From an uncultured Ruminococcus sp. (GTDB lineage: Bacteria; Bacillota; Clostridia; Oscillospirales; Acutalibacteraceae), in NCBI GenBank assembly GCA_902762615.1, contig CACWOX010000002.1, forward strand, positions 156,163 to 220,162: a stretch of 64,000 bases of DNA, read 5' to 3'. Position numbers and translations under genes: made by a program. Below, piece by piece: positions 51,282-59,263 of the stretch (position 1 is its first letter; every line of letters starts with the position of its first letter). The notes under the pieces are model-generated. The model worked only from the letters and a program-made list of their open reading frames with translations. It had not been told where the DNA came from and made no database searches.

Positions 51282-52490
51282 TTAGTCTATATTCGGATAG
51301 TAATCCAGCGGATCAATGCGCTTACCGTTCTTGCGGAATTCAAGGTGAAGGTGATTGCCTGTTGATTTTCCGGTGGAACCTACGATGCCTATTGTATCGC
51401 CAGCCTTCACCTTATCGCCTTTTTTGAGGAAGCTCGCCTTCTGCATGTGAGCATAATATGCCATTATGCCGTCATTCTGTTCAATGACTATCAGATGACC
51501 GAAACCGTCCGGATTATAGGATATCTTACTGACCTTGCCGTCTGCTACGGCAATGATCTGAGAACCGCCGGGAGCGGCAATGTCTATTCCGTAATGCGTC
51601 TTGCCGTTATGTGTGCCGAAATAAGTGGTGATTCTCTTTGCGTTCTGTGTAGGCCATATGTATTTGCCCCCGCCGTTGATGGCGTAGCCGGAGAACTTCT
51701 CGACGAAATTGCCGTTGACATATCCGGATTCTCCCGAAGGCGTCACTATCTTATACCATCCGTTCTTCACCTCAGAATATCTGTAAACTTCATTCTGCCG
51801 GATGGTCGCCACTATTTTGCCCGAAGTCGACGCTTTGCTGCGAACATTTACCGATGAGACATCGACCGTTATCTTATCCGCTTTTGAGGTCGATATAACC
51901 TGTGCCTTGTAATTGGATACCTTAATGTATTTCTTATAGACCCAGCCAACTTTTGCGTCTTCAAGTTTAACTTTGTACCACGAACCGTCCTTCTGGAGTA
52001 TGCTTCCGGTTGTGCCGTAATACATTCTTTTTATTATGCCGTAACCTGCTCCGGCGCCCTTTCTGAGATTGGTGTAGCTGCCGATAACGGTAAATGTGCC
52101 GTTGGTTTTGTCGGGGGTTTTGGTCTTTGAAGCTGTGGCTGTTTTGCTGCTCTTTGCGGTTGAAGTGGTGGTGGTGGTCTTGGATTTGCCCGAAGTCTTA
52201 ACGAAATCCGACGAGACCCAGCCGACTTTGCTGTTGTCGAGCTTTATTTTATACCATCCGTTATCGGTCTTTGTTATAGTAACCGATTCGCCCCTATAGA
52301 TCACATTAATGATGGCATTGGTCTTTCCGGGACCTTTGCGCACATTGAGAGCATCGGCAGTTACCGTGCCTTTGATCTGACTTGCGGCTGATACATTGAT
52401 CGGAGTGACAGAGCAATTGACCACCGCAGTTATCATAAGGGCAGCTGCCAATATGACTGCTCTGCGGATAGCCTTTTGTTGGAATGACAT
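51282..52490 (-). CDS. Secreted SH3-domain M23 peptidoglycan endopeptidase
   Basis: The product has 402 residues. A signal peptide (about 1-36) is followed by an SH3 domain (about 38-98), a Thr/Lys/Ser linker, a second SH3 (about 132-192) and a third (about 205-265). A LytM/M23 zinc peptidase domain (about 285-398) ends the protein. Zinc and catalytic residues are H299-x3-D303, H348 and H380-L-H382. Such enzymes cut peptide cross-links in the wall, outside the cell. All ligands are intact. It is divergent from an amidase gene, so this 3-kb stretch encodes two complementary wall hydrolases. Confidence 0.93.
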   Translation of the reverse strand: MSFQQKAIRRAVILAAALMITAVVNCSVTPINVSAASQIKGTVTADALNVRKGPGKTNAIINVIYRGESVTITKTDNGWYKIKLDNSKVGWVSSDFVKTSGKSKTTTTTSTAKSSKTATASKTKTPDKTNGTFTVIGSYTNLRKGAGAGYGIIKRMYYGTTGSILQKDGSWYKVKLEDAKVGWVYKKYIKVSNYKAQVISTSKADKITVDVSSVNVRSKASTSGKIVATIRQNEVYRYSEVKNGWYKIVTPSGESGYVNGNFVEKFSGYAINGGGKYIWPTQNAKRITTYFGTHNGKTHYGIDIAAPGGSQIIAVADGKVSKISYNPDGFGHLIVIEQNDGIMAYYAHMQKASFLKKGDKVKAGDTIGIVGSTGKSTGNHLHLEFRKNGKRIDPLDYYPNID

Positions 52491-52567
52491 TATTCATCTT
52501 CCTCTTGTAAAATAAAAACAAATTTCCCAAAAATCCCGCTTGTATTCTGTGGATTTTAGCATGTATA

Positions 52568-52595
52568 ATTGTAACACAATTTTCTGAAAATGCAA
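52568..52595 (-). promoter_or_regulatory. Candidate promoter of the M23 peptidase gene
   Basis: On the minus strand, TTGCAT, 16 bp and TACAAT, about 80 bases upstream of the start. Confidence 0.5.
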
Positions 52596-52710
52596 CAAGA
52601 ATCGGTGAGTTTTGTCGAAATTATGAATAATTTATGTTATGCATAAACATTTTTAATAATTGTGCATATTATTCGGCAAAAAAATTAACATTGAATTTCA
52701 TCATTATCTC

Positions 52711-52739
52711 TTTTCAAATGTTCATATTGATATTATAAT
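52711..52739 (+). promoter_or_regulatory. Candidate promoter of the amidase gene
   Basis: TTTTCA, 17 bp and TATAAT. The -35 box is weak. Confidence 0.4.
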
Positions 52740-52795
52740 AATACTATCAGTATTTCTGAATCTGTTAATACACATCAATGGCAAGGTGATAATGT

Positions 52796-54235
52796 TTGAA
52801 CGGAAAAATTCAAGACAACGTTTCTTCTGAAAACCGACGGAAAAATCAGCCGCCGCAGGAAATGCAGTATTCTGTTCCCAGCCGAATAGCAAGAGTTTTC
52901 GTAGCAATAATCATGTGCGGCGCTCTGGTGATAACAGGTGTAACGACTGCTCTGGTCAAATATGACCGCAGCAACAGCGACGATCTTGTGATAGTGCTCG
53001 ACCCGGGACACGGCGGTTCGGATACCGGCGCTGTAAACCGGCAGCTCGGTCTGTCAGAAGCGGCAATTAATCTCAAAATTGCCCTGGCATGCCGGGATCG
53101 CCTGAATCAATACCGAGGCGTGCGTGTTTACATGACTCATATCGGCGTGGACAGTACATACGGAAAATCCTCTCTCAGCCGACGTGTCAGTGTGGCAGGC
53201 GATGTGGGCGCGGATATTTTTATCAGTCTGCACATCAATTCCGCATCCAGCAAAACCGCAAACGGCGTCGAGGTATTTGTTCCTGCCACTACCCATGAAC
53301 GCAAATACAATGAGGAATGCACACATCTCGGCGAATGCATTATATCAAAAGTGACAGCCCTCGGTCTTAACAGTCGCGGCATTAAAACCAAAAAAAGCGG
53401 CGGCGGCAGAGTCTACAGATTCTCTGACGGCACCAGCGAGATCGGAGATTATTATTATGTGGTAGGCGAACCTATCAGCCGCCTTGGGATTCCCGGAATT
53501 CTGGTCGAGCATGCCTTCATTGACGCGGATTCGGATTTTCTCGACAGCGACTATGACCTTGCTCTTCTCGGCAAAGCCGACGCTGACGGCATTGCAGAGC
53601 ACTACGGACTTCGTCTGAAACCCGAATTTACAGGGGACGGTGCTTCTTCCAGTGAAACAAGTTCTGTTGCGCAGCCGCCTGTCAGCTCCGAGCCTGATGT
53701 TTCCTCCGAGGACGACTTCACCTCAGAAGAGGACGCAAATTCCCAAGTCACAGAGCTGGAAAACATGATCAAAGCACTTCCGGAGCAGCCCACATCATTT
53801 GACGCCAATCAGATAAGGGCTGTCAAAGAGGCATACAATTCCCTCAGTGAGAGTGACCGCGCCAGCCTTGATCCCGCGCTTAGCAATAAGATGTTCAGTG
53901 CGGTGACAGCCTATGAAAACGCAGTCAGACAGGTTCGCATAGCTGTTCGGGAAGGCTCTCAGCTTTCCATTGACCGATTCTACGGAAAGCTGCTGAACAC
54001 ACAAACGACCGCGCAGCGTTCCGGCACGATCACGGTAGTGTCAATTATGGTGGAGCTGGAGCTTTATATTGATCCTAACGCTCCGGAGCAATACAAGAAC
54101 GAGGGCGTGATGACCTATCGCTTCACTTCTCCCGGCGGAAAAGATCTCAGCGAGAACGACGAGGTTCCAAACGGTTCGGTGATTTCAGTCATGTACAATG
54201 ATACCGTGCTCGACTCGCTGACTATTTCAAATTAA
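52796..54235 (+). CDS. N-acetylmuramoyl-L-alanine amidase (Amidase_3) with C-terminal extension
   Basis: The product has 479 residues. A membrane anchor or signal segment (about 31-53) precedes an Amidase_3 zinc domain (about 64-258). Zinc and catalytic residues are H72 (DPGHGG), E88, H146 (SLHINS) and E238 (VEHAF). The enzyme cleaves the bond between muramic acid and L-alanine outside the membrane. A Ser/Glu-rich linker (about 270-318) leads to a helical region (319-400) and a small C-terminal domain of unknown role. The start is TTG with AAGGTG 7 bases upstream. CwlD- or SpoIIP-like roles in spore formation are possible but unproven. Confidence 0.9.
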   Translation: MNGKIQDNVSSENRRKNQPPQEMQYSVPSRIARVFVAIIMCGALVITGVTTALVKYDRSNSDDLVIVLDPGHGGSDTGAVNRQLGLSEAAINLKIALACRDRLNQYRGVRVYMTHIGVDSTYGKSSLSRRVSVAGDVGADIFISLHINSASSKTANGVEVFVPATTHERKYNEECTHLGECIISKVTALGLNSRGIKTKKSGGGRVYRFSDGTSEIGDYYYVVGEPISRLGIPGILVEHAFIDADSDFLDSDYDLALLGKADADGIAEHYGLRLKPEFTGDGASSSETSSVAQPPVSSEPDVSSEDDFTSEEDANSQVTELENMIKALPEQPTSFDANQIRAVKEAYNSLSESDRASLDPALSNKMFSAVTAYENAVRQVRIAVREGSQLSIDRFYGKLLNTQTTAQRSGTITVVSIMVELELYIDPNAPEQYKNEGVMTYRFTSPGGKDLSENDEVPNGSVISVMYNDTVLDSLTISN

Positions 54236-54241
54236 ATCAAA

Positions 54242-54291
54242 GCGGCTCGCTGCATTCCCAAAAACGAAAATGCAACGAGCCGCCTTTTTAT
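54242..54291 (+). terminator. Terminator of the amidase gene
   Basis: GCGGCTCG pairs with CGAGCCGC (54242-54283), with inner pairing of TGCATT with AATGCA, followed by TTTTTATT. Confidence 0.92.
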
Positions 54292-54318
54292 TTAATTATC
54301 TGCAAAAGCAACAAACGG

Positions 54319-54864
54319 TTATTTGTCCTCGGGAATCAGCAGACCGTAGTCTCCGTCACGGCGGCGATACACTACATTGATGGCGCCGTTTTCCACATTG
54401 CGGAACATAAAGAACTGATGTCCCAGCATATTCATCTGAAGCACTGCCTCGTCAACATCCATTGCAAATACGGGGAATTTCTTGGTGCGAACGATCTGGA
54501 ACTGCTCGTCTTCCACTCCTTCTTCCTCATAATCACCGCCAAAGGGCTCAAACATCTCAACCGTATTGGTATTCTTGAATCTCTTGGCGAGCTTTTTCTT
54601 ATTGCGGCGAATCTGTGCCGAAAGGCTGTCTACCACCAGATCAAGTGCTTCGTCGAGGTCAAGTCCCGACTTCTCGGCGCGGTAAATATAGCCCTTGCTG
54701 CGGACGGTCACTTCAATGGTGTATCTGTTGCGTTCCATTGTGACGGTAACATCGGCGTCCGCGTTCTCGTCAAAGAATTTATCAAATCTGGTAAACTTCT
54801 TGTCAACTCTTTCCTTGAATGAATCTCTGAGATTGATTTTTCTTCCTGTAATTGTCAATTTCAT
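54319..54864 (-). CDS. hpf: Long-form ribosome hibernation promoting factor
   Basis: The product has 181 residues. The N-terminal S30AE domain (about 1-100) binds the decoding region of the 30S subunit. The C-terminal domain (about 120-178, with the FPVFAMDVDEAVLQMNMLGHQFFMF stretch) dimerises to form 100S ribosomes. This is the long form typical of Firmicutes. ATG 54864 has GGGAG 9 bases upstream. The message is predicted to begin with a hairpin. Confidence 0.95.
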   Translation of the reverse strand: MKLTITGRKINLRDSFKERVDKKFTRFDKFFDENADADVTVTMERNRYTIEVTVRSKGYIYRAEKSGLDLDEALDLVVDSLSAQIRRNKKKLAKRFKNTNTVEMFEPFGGDYEEEGVEDEQFQIVRTKKFPVFAMDVDEAVLQMNMLGHQFFMFRNVENGAINVVYRRRDGDYGLLIPEDK

Positions 54865-54905
54865 AAATGTATGCTCCCTTCTCATTAAGAGAAATAAATG
54901 AAAGT

Positions 54906-54957
54906 GCGGAAACAGGGCGATAATTACGCCTTTTTCATTTCCGCTTATATTATAACA
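54906..54957 (-). promoter_or_regulatory. hpf promoter (extended -10) and 5'-terminal hairpin
   Basis: On the minus strand TG-T-TATAAT (54949-54957) is an extended -10 element. The transcript would begin close to a hairpin in which GCGGAAA (54938-54944) pairs with TTTCCGC (54906-54912), with an inner GGCG/CGCC stem. Such 5' hairpins often stabilise messages. Confidence 0.55.
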
Positions 54958-55025
54958 TAATTAACAAAAATATGCTATATATATTCGAGAATTTAATAAA
55001 ATTTAACATTTATGTCTGTTGCTAA

Positions 55026-55073
55026 TAAAAGCACAAAATCCACCTCACGAGCATATTGCATGAGGCGGATTTT
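55026..55073 (-). terminator. Terminator of the fumarase-alpha gene
   Basis: AAAATCCGCCTCA pairs with TGAGGTGGATTTT on the minus strand (55035-55073), with T-rich flank. It separates the gene from hpf. Confidence 0.85.
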
Positions 55074-55095
55074 CAACAAAGAAAAATTATAAATA

Positions 55096-55938
55096 TCAAA
55101 TCTCGGCGCTGGCATGACGAGTCACATGACAGCCGACATTTACAGCCACAGGCAGACCTGCAATGTGGGTGGGCGCGGCTTCAATATTCACGGCAAGAGC
55201 GGTAATGCTGCCGCCAAAGCCCTGCGGTCCCACTCCCGTTGCGTTAACGGCTTCAAGCGCATCGGCTTCCATCGTGCGGTAAAATTCATCGGGATTTGGC
55301 GCGTCCAGACTGCGGCAGAGCGCTTTCTTGGCAAGCAGTGCGCAGCCCTCAAAATCACTGCCTATGCCCACTCCAAGCACCATTGGCGGACAGGGATTGC
55401 CTCCGGCGACCTTTGCCGTTTCGGCTATGTATTGTATTATATCTTCCCTGCCGAATGCGGGAGTAAACATTTTCAATCTGCTCATATTCTCGCTTCCGAA
55501 GCCCTTTGGCGCGACTGTCAGCTTTATTTTATCTCCGGCGACTATTCGGGTGTGAATAACTGCCGGCGTGTTGTCTCCGGTATTGACTCTGCGAAGGGGA
55601 TCGCCCACCACCGAGCAGCGCAAAAGACCTTCGGTGTATCCCCTGTGTATACCTTCGTTGATGGCGTTCTCCAGCAGACCGCCTTCGATATGCACGTCCT
55701 GTCCCACTTCTACAAAAACCACTGCCATTCCGGTATCCTGACAGACCGGAATATCCAGCTCCTTTGCGGCAACGATATTTGCCTTCATGTCGTCAAATAT
55801 CGACCTGCCGAGCACAGACTGCTCACATGCGGAACACTTTTTTATTCTGTCGGTAAGATCACAGGGAAGCACCTTGTTGGCACTGATACAAAGATCTCTC
55901 ACCTTTTCGGTAATCTCGGACGTTTTAATGATCCTCAT
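55096..55938 (-). CDS. Class I fumarate hydratase, alpha subunit
   Basis: The product has 280 residues. It matches the alpha subunit of two-subunit class I fumarase or L-tartrate dehydratase, oxygen-sensitive Fe-S enzymes. Cluster cysteines are likely those in VCQDTGMAVVF, the C-terminal part of GGNPCPPMVLGVGIGSDFE and one near the N-terminus. The beta subunit, normally the next gene, is not in the window. Fumarase is more likely than tartrate dehydratase only by frequency. GGAGG precedes the ATG. It lies 21 bases downstream of the amidohydrolase gene. Confidence 0.9.
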   Translation of the reverse strand: MRIIKTSEITEKVRDLCISANKVLPCDLTDRIKKCSACEQSVLGRSIFDDMKANIVAAKELDIPVCQDTGMAVVFVEVGQDVHIEGGLLENAINEGIHRGYTEGLLRCSVVGDPLRRVNTGDNTPAVIHTRIVAGDKIKLTVAPKGFGSENMSRLKMFTPAFGREDIIQYIAETAKVAGGNPCPPMVLGVGIGSDFEGCALLAKKALCRSLDAPNPDEFYRTMEADALEAVNATGVGPQGFGGSITALAVNIEAAPTHIAGLPVAVNVGCHVTRHASAEI

Positions 55939-55959
55939 TATAATACCCTCCGTTCCACG

Positions 55960-57138
55960 TTATCCATTTAAAATTCCTTTGTCATAAACTGTTTTGCCGT
56001 CAATCAATACCGCAAGCGGCTTTGCGGCAAGCGTAAGCGGATCAGTGTCAAATATCGAAAAATCAGCGTCCTTGCCAATTTTAATGGAGCCGATTCTATC
56101 GTCAAGCCCGAGTATTCTTGCGGGGTTGATTGTAATGGCTCTCAGAGCGCTGTCGTAATCCATTCCCTCGCGAACGGCAAGCCCCGCGCAAAGCGGAAGA
56201 TACTGTATCGGTATAACCGGATGGTCGGTCACTATCGCAGAACAGATTCCAGCCGCCGCAATGATTCCCGGCGCTGCCGGCGTCTGATTGACAAGCTCCG
56301 GCTTGGAACGGTCGCACAGAAATGGACCGCTGAAAATAACGGTTCCGCACTTGGCAAGCTCGTCAGCCACCATGTAGCCTTCGGTAGCGTGAACCAGCAC
56401 ATATTTCAGACCGAATTCCTCGGCTATGCGTATTCCGGTAAAAATATCGTCCCTGCGGTGGGCGTGAATGTGTACAGGCAGCTCCCCGCGTATGACGGGA
56501 ATCAGCGCCTCACAATCCGCGTCAAAGTCAGGAAGATCGTACTCCTCATCCTCCGACGCTTTCTGTACATCGTCAGCATACCGCTTTGCCTTTATGAGCG
56601 CCTCGCGTATGATCTTGGCGGTCGCCATGCGGGTCATAGGCGATTCATCGCGGTTGTGATGGGTGGTTTTGGGATTTTCGCCCAAAGCCATTTTCATCGA
56701 CACAGGAGATTGAATAATCAGATTGTCTATTCTGCCGCCTGTGGTCTTGATGGCAGCCATGGTGCCGCCAATGGGATTGGCGCTGCCGGGACCGGTGACC
56801 ACCGATGTGATCCCCGCTTCATGCGCCTCGGTAAAGCATCGGTCAAAGCTGTTGATGGCGTCAATTGCCCTGAGCGAAGCGGCAGCTGTTTCACCGTCCT
56901 CATTGCCGTCGTCGCCCTCAAAGCCAAGACCGTCGTCCCACATGCCCAGATGCGTGTGAGCGTCGATAAATCCCGGATAGATTCGTTTGCCTTTGAGGTC
57001 AATGATTTTTTCATCGGCAAAGGGAGAAAAGTCCTCCATCTCCCCCACCTTGGTTATCTTTCCATTTTCAACGGTGATGTAACCGTTTGAAATCGGTTGA
57101 CCCTCGGCTGTGTAAATATATGCGTTGATAAAATTCAA
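55960..57138 (-). CDS. Amidohydrolase family protein
   Basis: The product has 392 residues of the metal-dependent amidohydrolase superfamily (imidazolonepropionase-like subgroup). Metal ligands are visible as HTH in IDAHTHLGMWDDG, histidines in HIHAHRRDD and LVHATEG, and the Asp in VTDHPVIP. The substrate is unknown. The start is a TTG with GAAAGGG upstream, and the first residues NFINAYIYTAEGQ fit the family. It is the first gene of a pair with the fumarase alpha subunit. Confidence 0.87.
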   Translation of the reverse strand: MNFINAYIYTAEGQPISNGYITVENGKITKVGEMEDFSPFADEKIIDLKGKRIYPGFIDAHTHLGMWDDGLGFEGDDGNEDGETAAASLRAIDAINSFDRCFTEAHEAGITSVVTGPGSANPIGGTMAAIKTTGGRIDNLIIQSPVSMKMALGENPKTTHHNRDESPMTRMATAKIIREALIKAKRYADDVQKASEDEEYDLPDFDADCEALIPVIRGELPVHIHAHRRDDIFTGIRIAEEFGLKYVLVHATEGYMVADELAKCGTVIFSGPFLCDRSKPELVNQTPAAPGIIAAAGICSAIVTDHPVIPIQYLPLCAGLAVREGMDYDSALRAITINPARILGLDDRIGSIKIGKDADFSIFDTDPLTLAAKPLAVLIDGKTVYDKGILNG

Positions 57139-57186
57139 AAGTAAAACCCTTTCAATTTATAAATAAAAACCTCAATACACACCAAA

Positions 57187-57227
57187 GGCGATTGCCGCAC
57201 ATTAATGGAAAGTATGCGGTAACCGCC
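57187..57227 (-). terminator. Hairpin downstream of the S1-domain gene, possible terminator
   Basis: GGCG-TTGCCGCA pairs with TGCGGTAA-CGCC with one mismatch. The nearest T-run on the minus strand is about 15 bases on, so termination is uncertain. Confidence 0.4.
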
Positions 57228-57288
57228 CTGCTGTATTTTTAGATTTATGTACTAACCGGATGATGGACACTTAAACCATGGAAACCAA

Positions 57289-57738
57289 TTACCACTGATT
57301 GGAACCGCCATTGCCACCCTTACGGCTGCGGCGATTGTCCTTCTTGAGCCCGGATATCTTCTCGTCGCTTGACGCCATAAACTTAGAGAGCATGTCGTCA
57401 AAATTGTCAGAGGTATTCTGTCTGCGGTTCCATTCACCGTTGTCCGAGCCGCCTCTTCCCCCCTGTGGACGTCCTCCACCCATGCGTCTGCCGCCTTGTG
57501 GTCTGGGTTCAGCCTGTTTGATAGAAAGGCTTATTTTGCCCTTTTCATCAATGCCAAGTATCTTGACCTTGACAGTCTGCCCAACTGTCAAATGATCCTT
57601 TATTTCCTTGACATAAACCGACGCCACCTCGGAAATATGAACCATACCGGAAGTATTATCGCCAAGGTCTACAAAGGCACCGTAATTCATGATGCCTGTA
57701 ACCTTGCCCTCGACAATTTGTCCTGCTTCAAATGCCAT
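57289..57738 (-). CDS. yabR: S1 RNA-binding domain protein (YabR-like)
   Basis: The product has 149 residues. An S1 domain (about 1-75: GQIVEGKVTGIMNYGAFVDLG...GMVHISE) is followed by a Gly/Arg-rich basic tail. It matches YabR, the small S1 protein that follows divIC in B. subtilis. It probably binds RNA or ribosomes; the exact role is unknown. GGAGG precedes the ATG. It lies 73 bases after divIC on the same strand. Confidence 0.9.
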   Translation of the reverse strand: MAFEAGQIVEGKVTGIMNYGAFVDLGDNTSGMVHISEVASVYVKEIKDHLTVGQTVKVKILGIDEKGKISLSIKQAEPRPQGGRRMGGGRPQGGRGGSDNGEWNRRQNTSDNFDDMLSKFMASSDEKISGLKKDNRRSRKGGNGGSNQW

Positions 57739-57811
57739 ATGTTTAAAATCCTCCAGAAAAAAATTGCTAACTAAAGCAGCCGAAAAAATTCACCGACATA
57801 TCGGTGAATTG

Positions 57812-58216
57812 TCAGCCTGCATTGTTGATAAATACCTGCTCATCAGGGTAAATCATTTCCTGTTCTCGTGCCTTTTCCTCAAAAAGAGCATCAAGATCGC
57901 CCTTTAGCTCGTTTTCCAGCTCCTTATTCAGCTTCTGCTGAGCAGCAATCTTTCGCTCTATTTCGTCAAGCTCAGCCCGTTTATCTGATATTGAGGTCAA
58001 TGAACGTGTAATAGATACTATCCCAAACAAGAACAGACCGATAAATAATGATACTAAAACCACCTTAGTGCTTGTTTTTGCGTAATTAAAAGCCCTAACC
58101 AGTTCCGACTGCTGTTTTAAGACGAAATTTGTCGAAGAACGCAGCTTTTTTTTAGCCTTATGCAAAAAACCGTCCTTACTCACGGTCTTTCTGCGAACCG
58201 TTTTCTTTATTGACAT
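57812..58216 (-). CDS. divIC: DivIC/FtsB-like cell-division protein
   Basis: The product has 134 residues. A basic cytoplasmic head (about 1-48) is followed by one membrane segment (about 50-70) and an extracellular coiled coil (about 72-112). This layout and the yabQ-divIC-yabR order identify it as DivIC (FtsB in proteobacteria), which works with FtsL and DivIB at the septum. GGAG lies 10 bases before the ATG at 58216. It has its own vegetative promoter at 58282-58309. Confidence 0.88.
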   Translation of the reverse strand: MSIKKTVRRKTVSKDGFLHKAKKKLRSSTNFVLKQQSELVRAFNYAKTSTKVVLVSLFIGLFLFGIVSITRSLTSISDKRAELDEIERKIAAQQKLNKELENELKGDLDALFEEKAREQEMIYPDEQVFINNAG

Positions 58217-58281
58217 TATATTTAAACTCCAATTTATTATCAAAACTCAAATCATCAAATTTATAAAAAACCTGTACTCTA

Positions 58282-58309
58282 ATTATACCATGTTTGAATT
58301 TGATTTCAA
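58282..58309 (-). promoter_or_regulatory. sigma-A promoter of divIC
   Basis: On the minus strand, TTGAAA, 16 bp and TATAAT with an upstream TG (extended -10). It separates divIC transcription from that of yabPQ. Confidence 0.75.
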
Positions 58310-58376
58310 GAGCTTTTCAAAAGAATTTGGGTGATTTTGCAATTTATTAAAACTTTGTATACTTTAACAAAACGAG

Positions 58377-58769
58377 TCAACTTTCCCCTTTTATAATTAT
58401 ATATATTTTACTTAATATAGACATTATGCAATTTTTAATTTTATTAAAAACTCCGCGCAGATGATTTATTACAAAATCAAAAATCGTAAAGATGATTCTC
58501 CCCAGAGTGCCATAATACATCGCCCAGCCGGTAAGAGCAAACAATACGAAATAGATCCGGATGTATCCGTTATTGAGCCTGATACAAACAAAAAAAAGAT
58601 ACACGGCAGAACTAAGCCAGAAGAATATATCCTGCAAAGCTACTGTAAAATCGCTGAAATGAATCATTCTGCGCATAAATCTGAAAACGTCATAGTAAAC
58701 GCCCATTATTATTCCAGCCGCAAGCGCCTGCAGCATGGAATTCAAGTCTGTATAGTGTGTGTATTCCAT
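58377..58769 (-). CDS. yabQ: Spore cortex protein YabQ
   Basis: The product has 130 residues with about four hydrophobic segments. It begins MEYTHYTDLNSMLQALAAGIIMGVYYDVFR, typical of YabQ. In B. subtilis YabQ sits in the mother-cell membrane around the forespore and is needed for cortex formation. The gene follows yabP after 2 bases. Its presence implies that the organism sporulates or descends from a spore former. Confidence 0.88.
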   Translation of the reverse strand: MEYTHYTDLNSMLQALAAGIIMGVYYDVFRFMRRMIHFSDFTVALQDIFFWLSSAVYLFFVCIRLNNGYIRIYFVLFALTGWAMYYGTLGRIIFTIFDFVINHLRGVFNKIKNCIMSILSKIYIIIKGES

Positions 58770-58771
58770 AA

Positions 58772-59053
58772 TTATTTAAAAAGCCTCTTAAAAAAGCCCC
58801 TCTGCTCCGGTTCTGCATCAGCATACATCAGCTCGTCTATTCTGCCGTCAATTTTTAGCTCCCCTGTTCCTCTGTTGAAGCTGCCGATATGCAGTCTCAG
58901 ACCTGTAATAGTAAGCTCCCCCATTGAGGTTCTGACGGTCATAACCTCTTCATCGCATCCTATTACCTCCTGGACTCCTGTCACCGACAAATCCTTGCGA
59001 CTGTTCAGCACAATGCTGTGAGGAATCTGCACAGCTCTTTTTTCATCGTTCAT
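58772..59053 (-). CDS. yabP: Sporulation protein YabP
   Basis: The product has 93 residues of the YabP/YqfC family. The landmarks are PHSIVLNSRKDLSVTGVQEVIGCDEE and the following GELTITGLRLHI. It is a sporulation protein expressed in the mother cell in Bacillus. GGAGGATGATT precedes the ATG at 59053; a longer open frame upstream reads through the promoter and is not used. A sigma-E-like promoter lies at 59090-59118. Confidence 0.92.
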   Translation of the reverse strand: MNDEKRAVQIPHSIVLNSRKDLSVTGVQEVIGCDEEVMTVRTSMGELTITGLRLHIGSFNRGTGELKIDGRIDELMYADAEPEQRGFFKRLFK

Positions 59054-59089
59054 ATAATCATCCTCCGATTTTAACCCTGCAATCAATTC

Positions 59090-59118
59090 ATTATATGATT
59101 GAATAAACGTAAAAATTC
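59090..59118 (-). promoter_or_regulatory. sigma-E-like promoter of yabP-yabQ
   Basis: On the minus strand GAATTTT, a 14-bp spacer and CATATAAT lie about 37 bases upstream of yabP. They match the sigma-E pattern (kmATATT, 14-15 bp, CATACAnT) at 6 of 7 and 7 of 8 positions as I count them. Confidence 0.5.
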
Positions 59119-59195
59119 CACTGTGATAATGGCATTTATAAAATATAATATTTAATAATTTAAGAACAAAAAAGTAGTGCATTTTTTGATTTTTA

Positions 59196-59204
59196 TGGTA
59201 TAAT
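59196..59204 (+). promoter_or_regulatory. Extended -10 promoter of the C39-like gene
   Basis: TG-G-TATAAT lies about 60 bases upstream of the start codon, with no good -35 box. Confidence 0.5.
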
Positions 59205-59263
59205 GTTTTTATGTTTTTATTTTTTTAAACTAACTTTATTATAACAAAAAAGGTGAATGATGA

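Larger units (their letters stand above)
52491..52795. other. Divergent intergenic region between two wall hydrolase genes
   Basis: This AT-rich 305-base gap holds a candidate promoter for each gene (52568-52595 minus, 52711-52739 plus). No further gene or conserved RNA was recognised. Confidence 0.6.
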
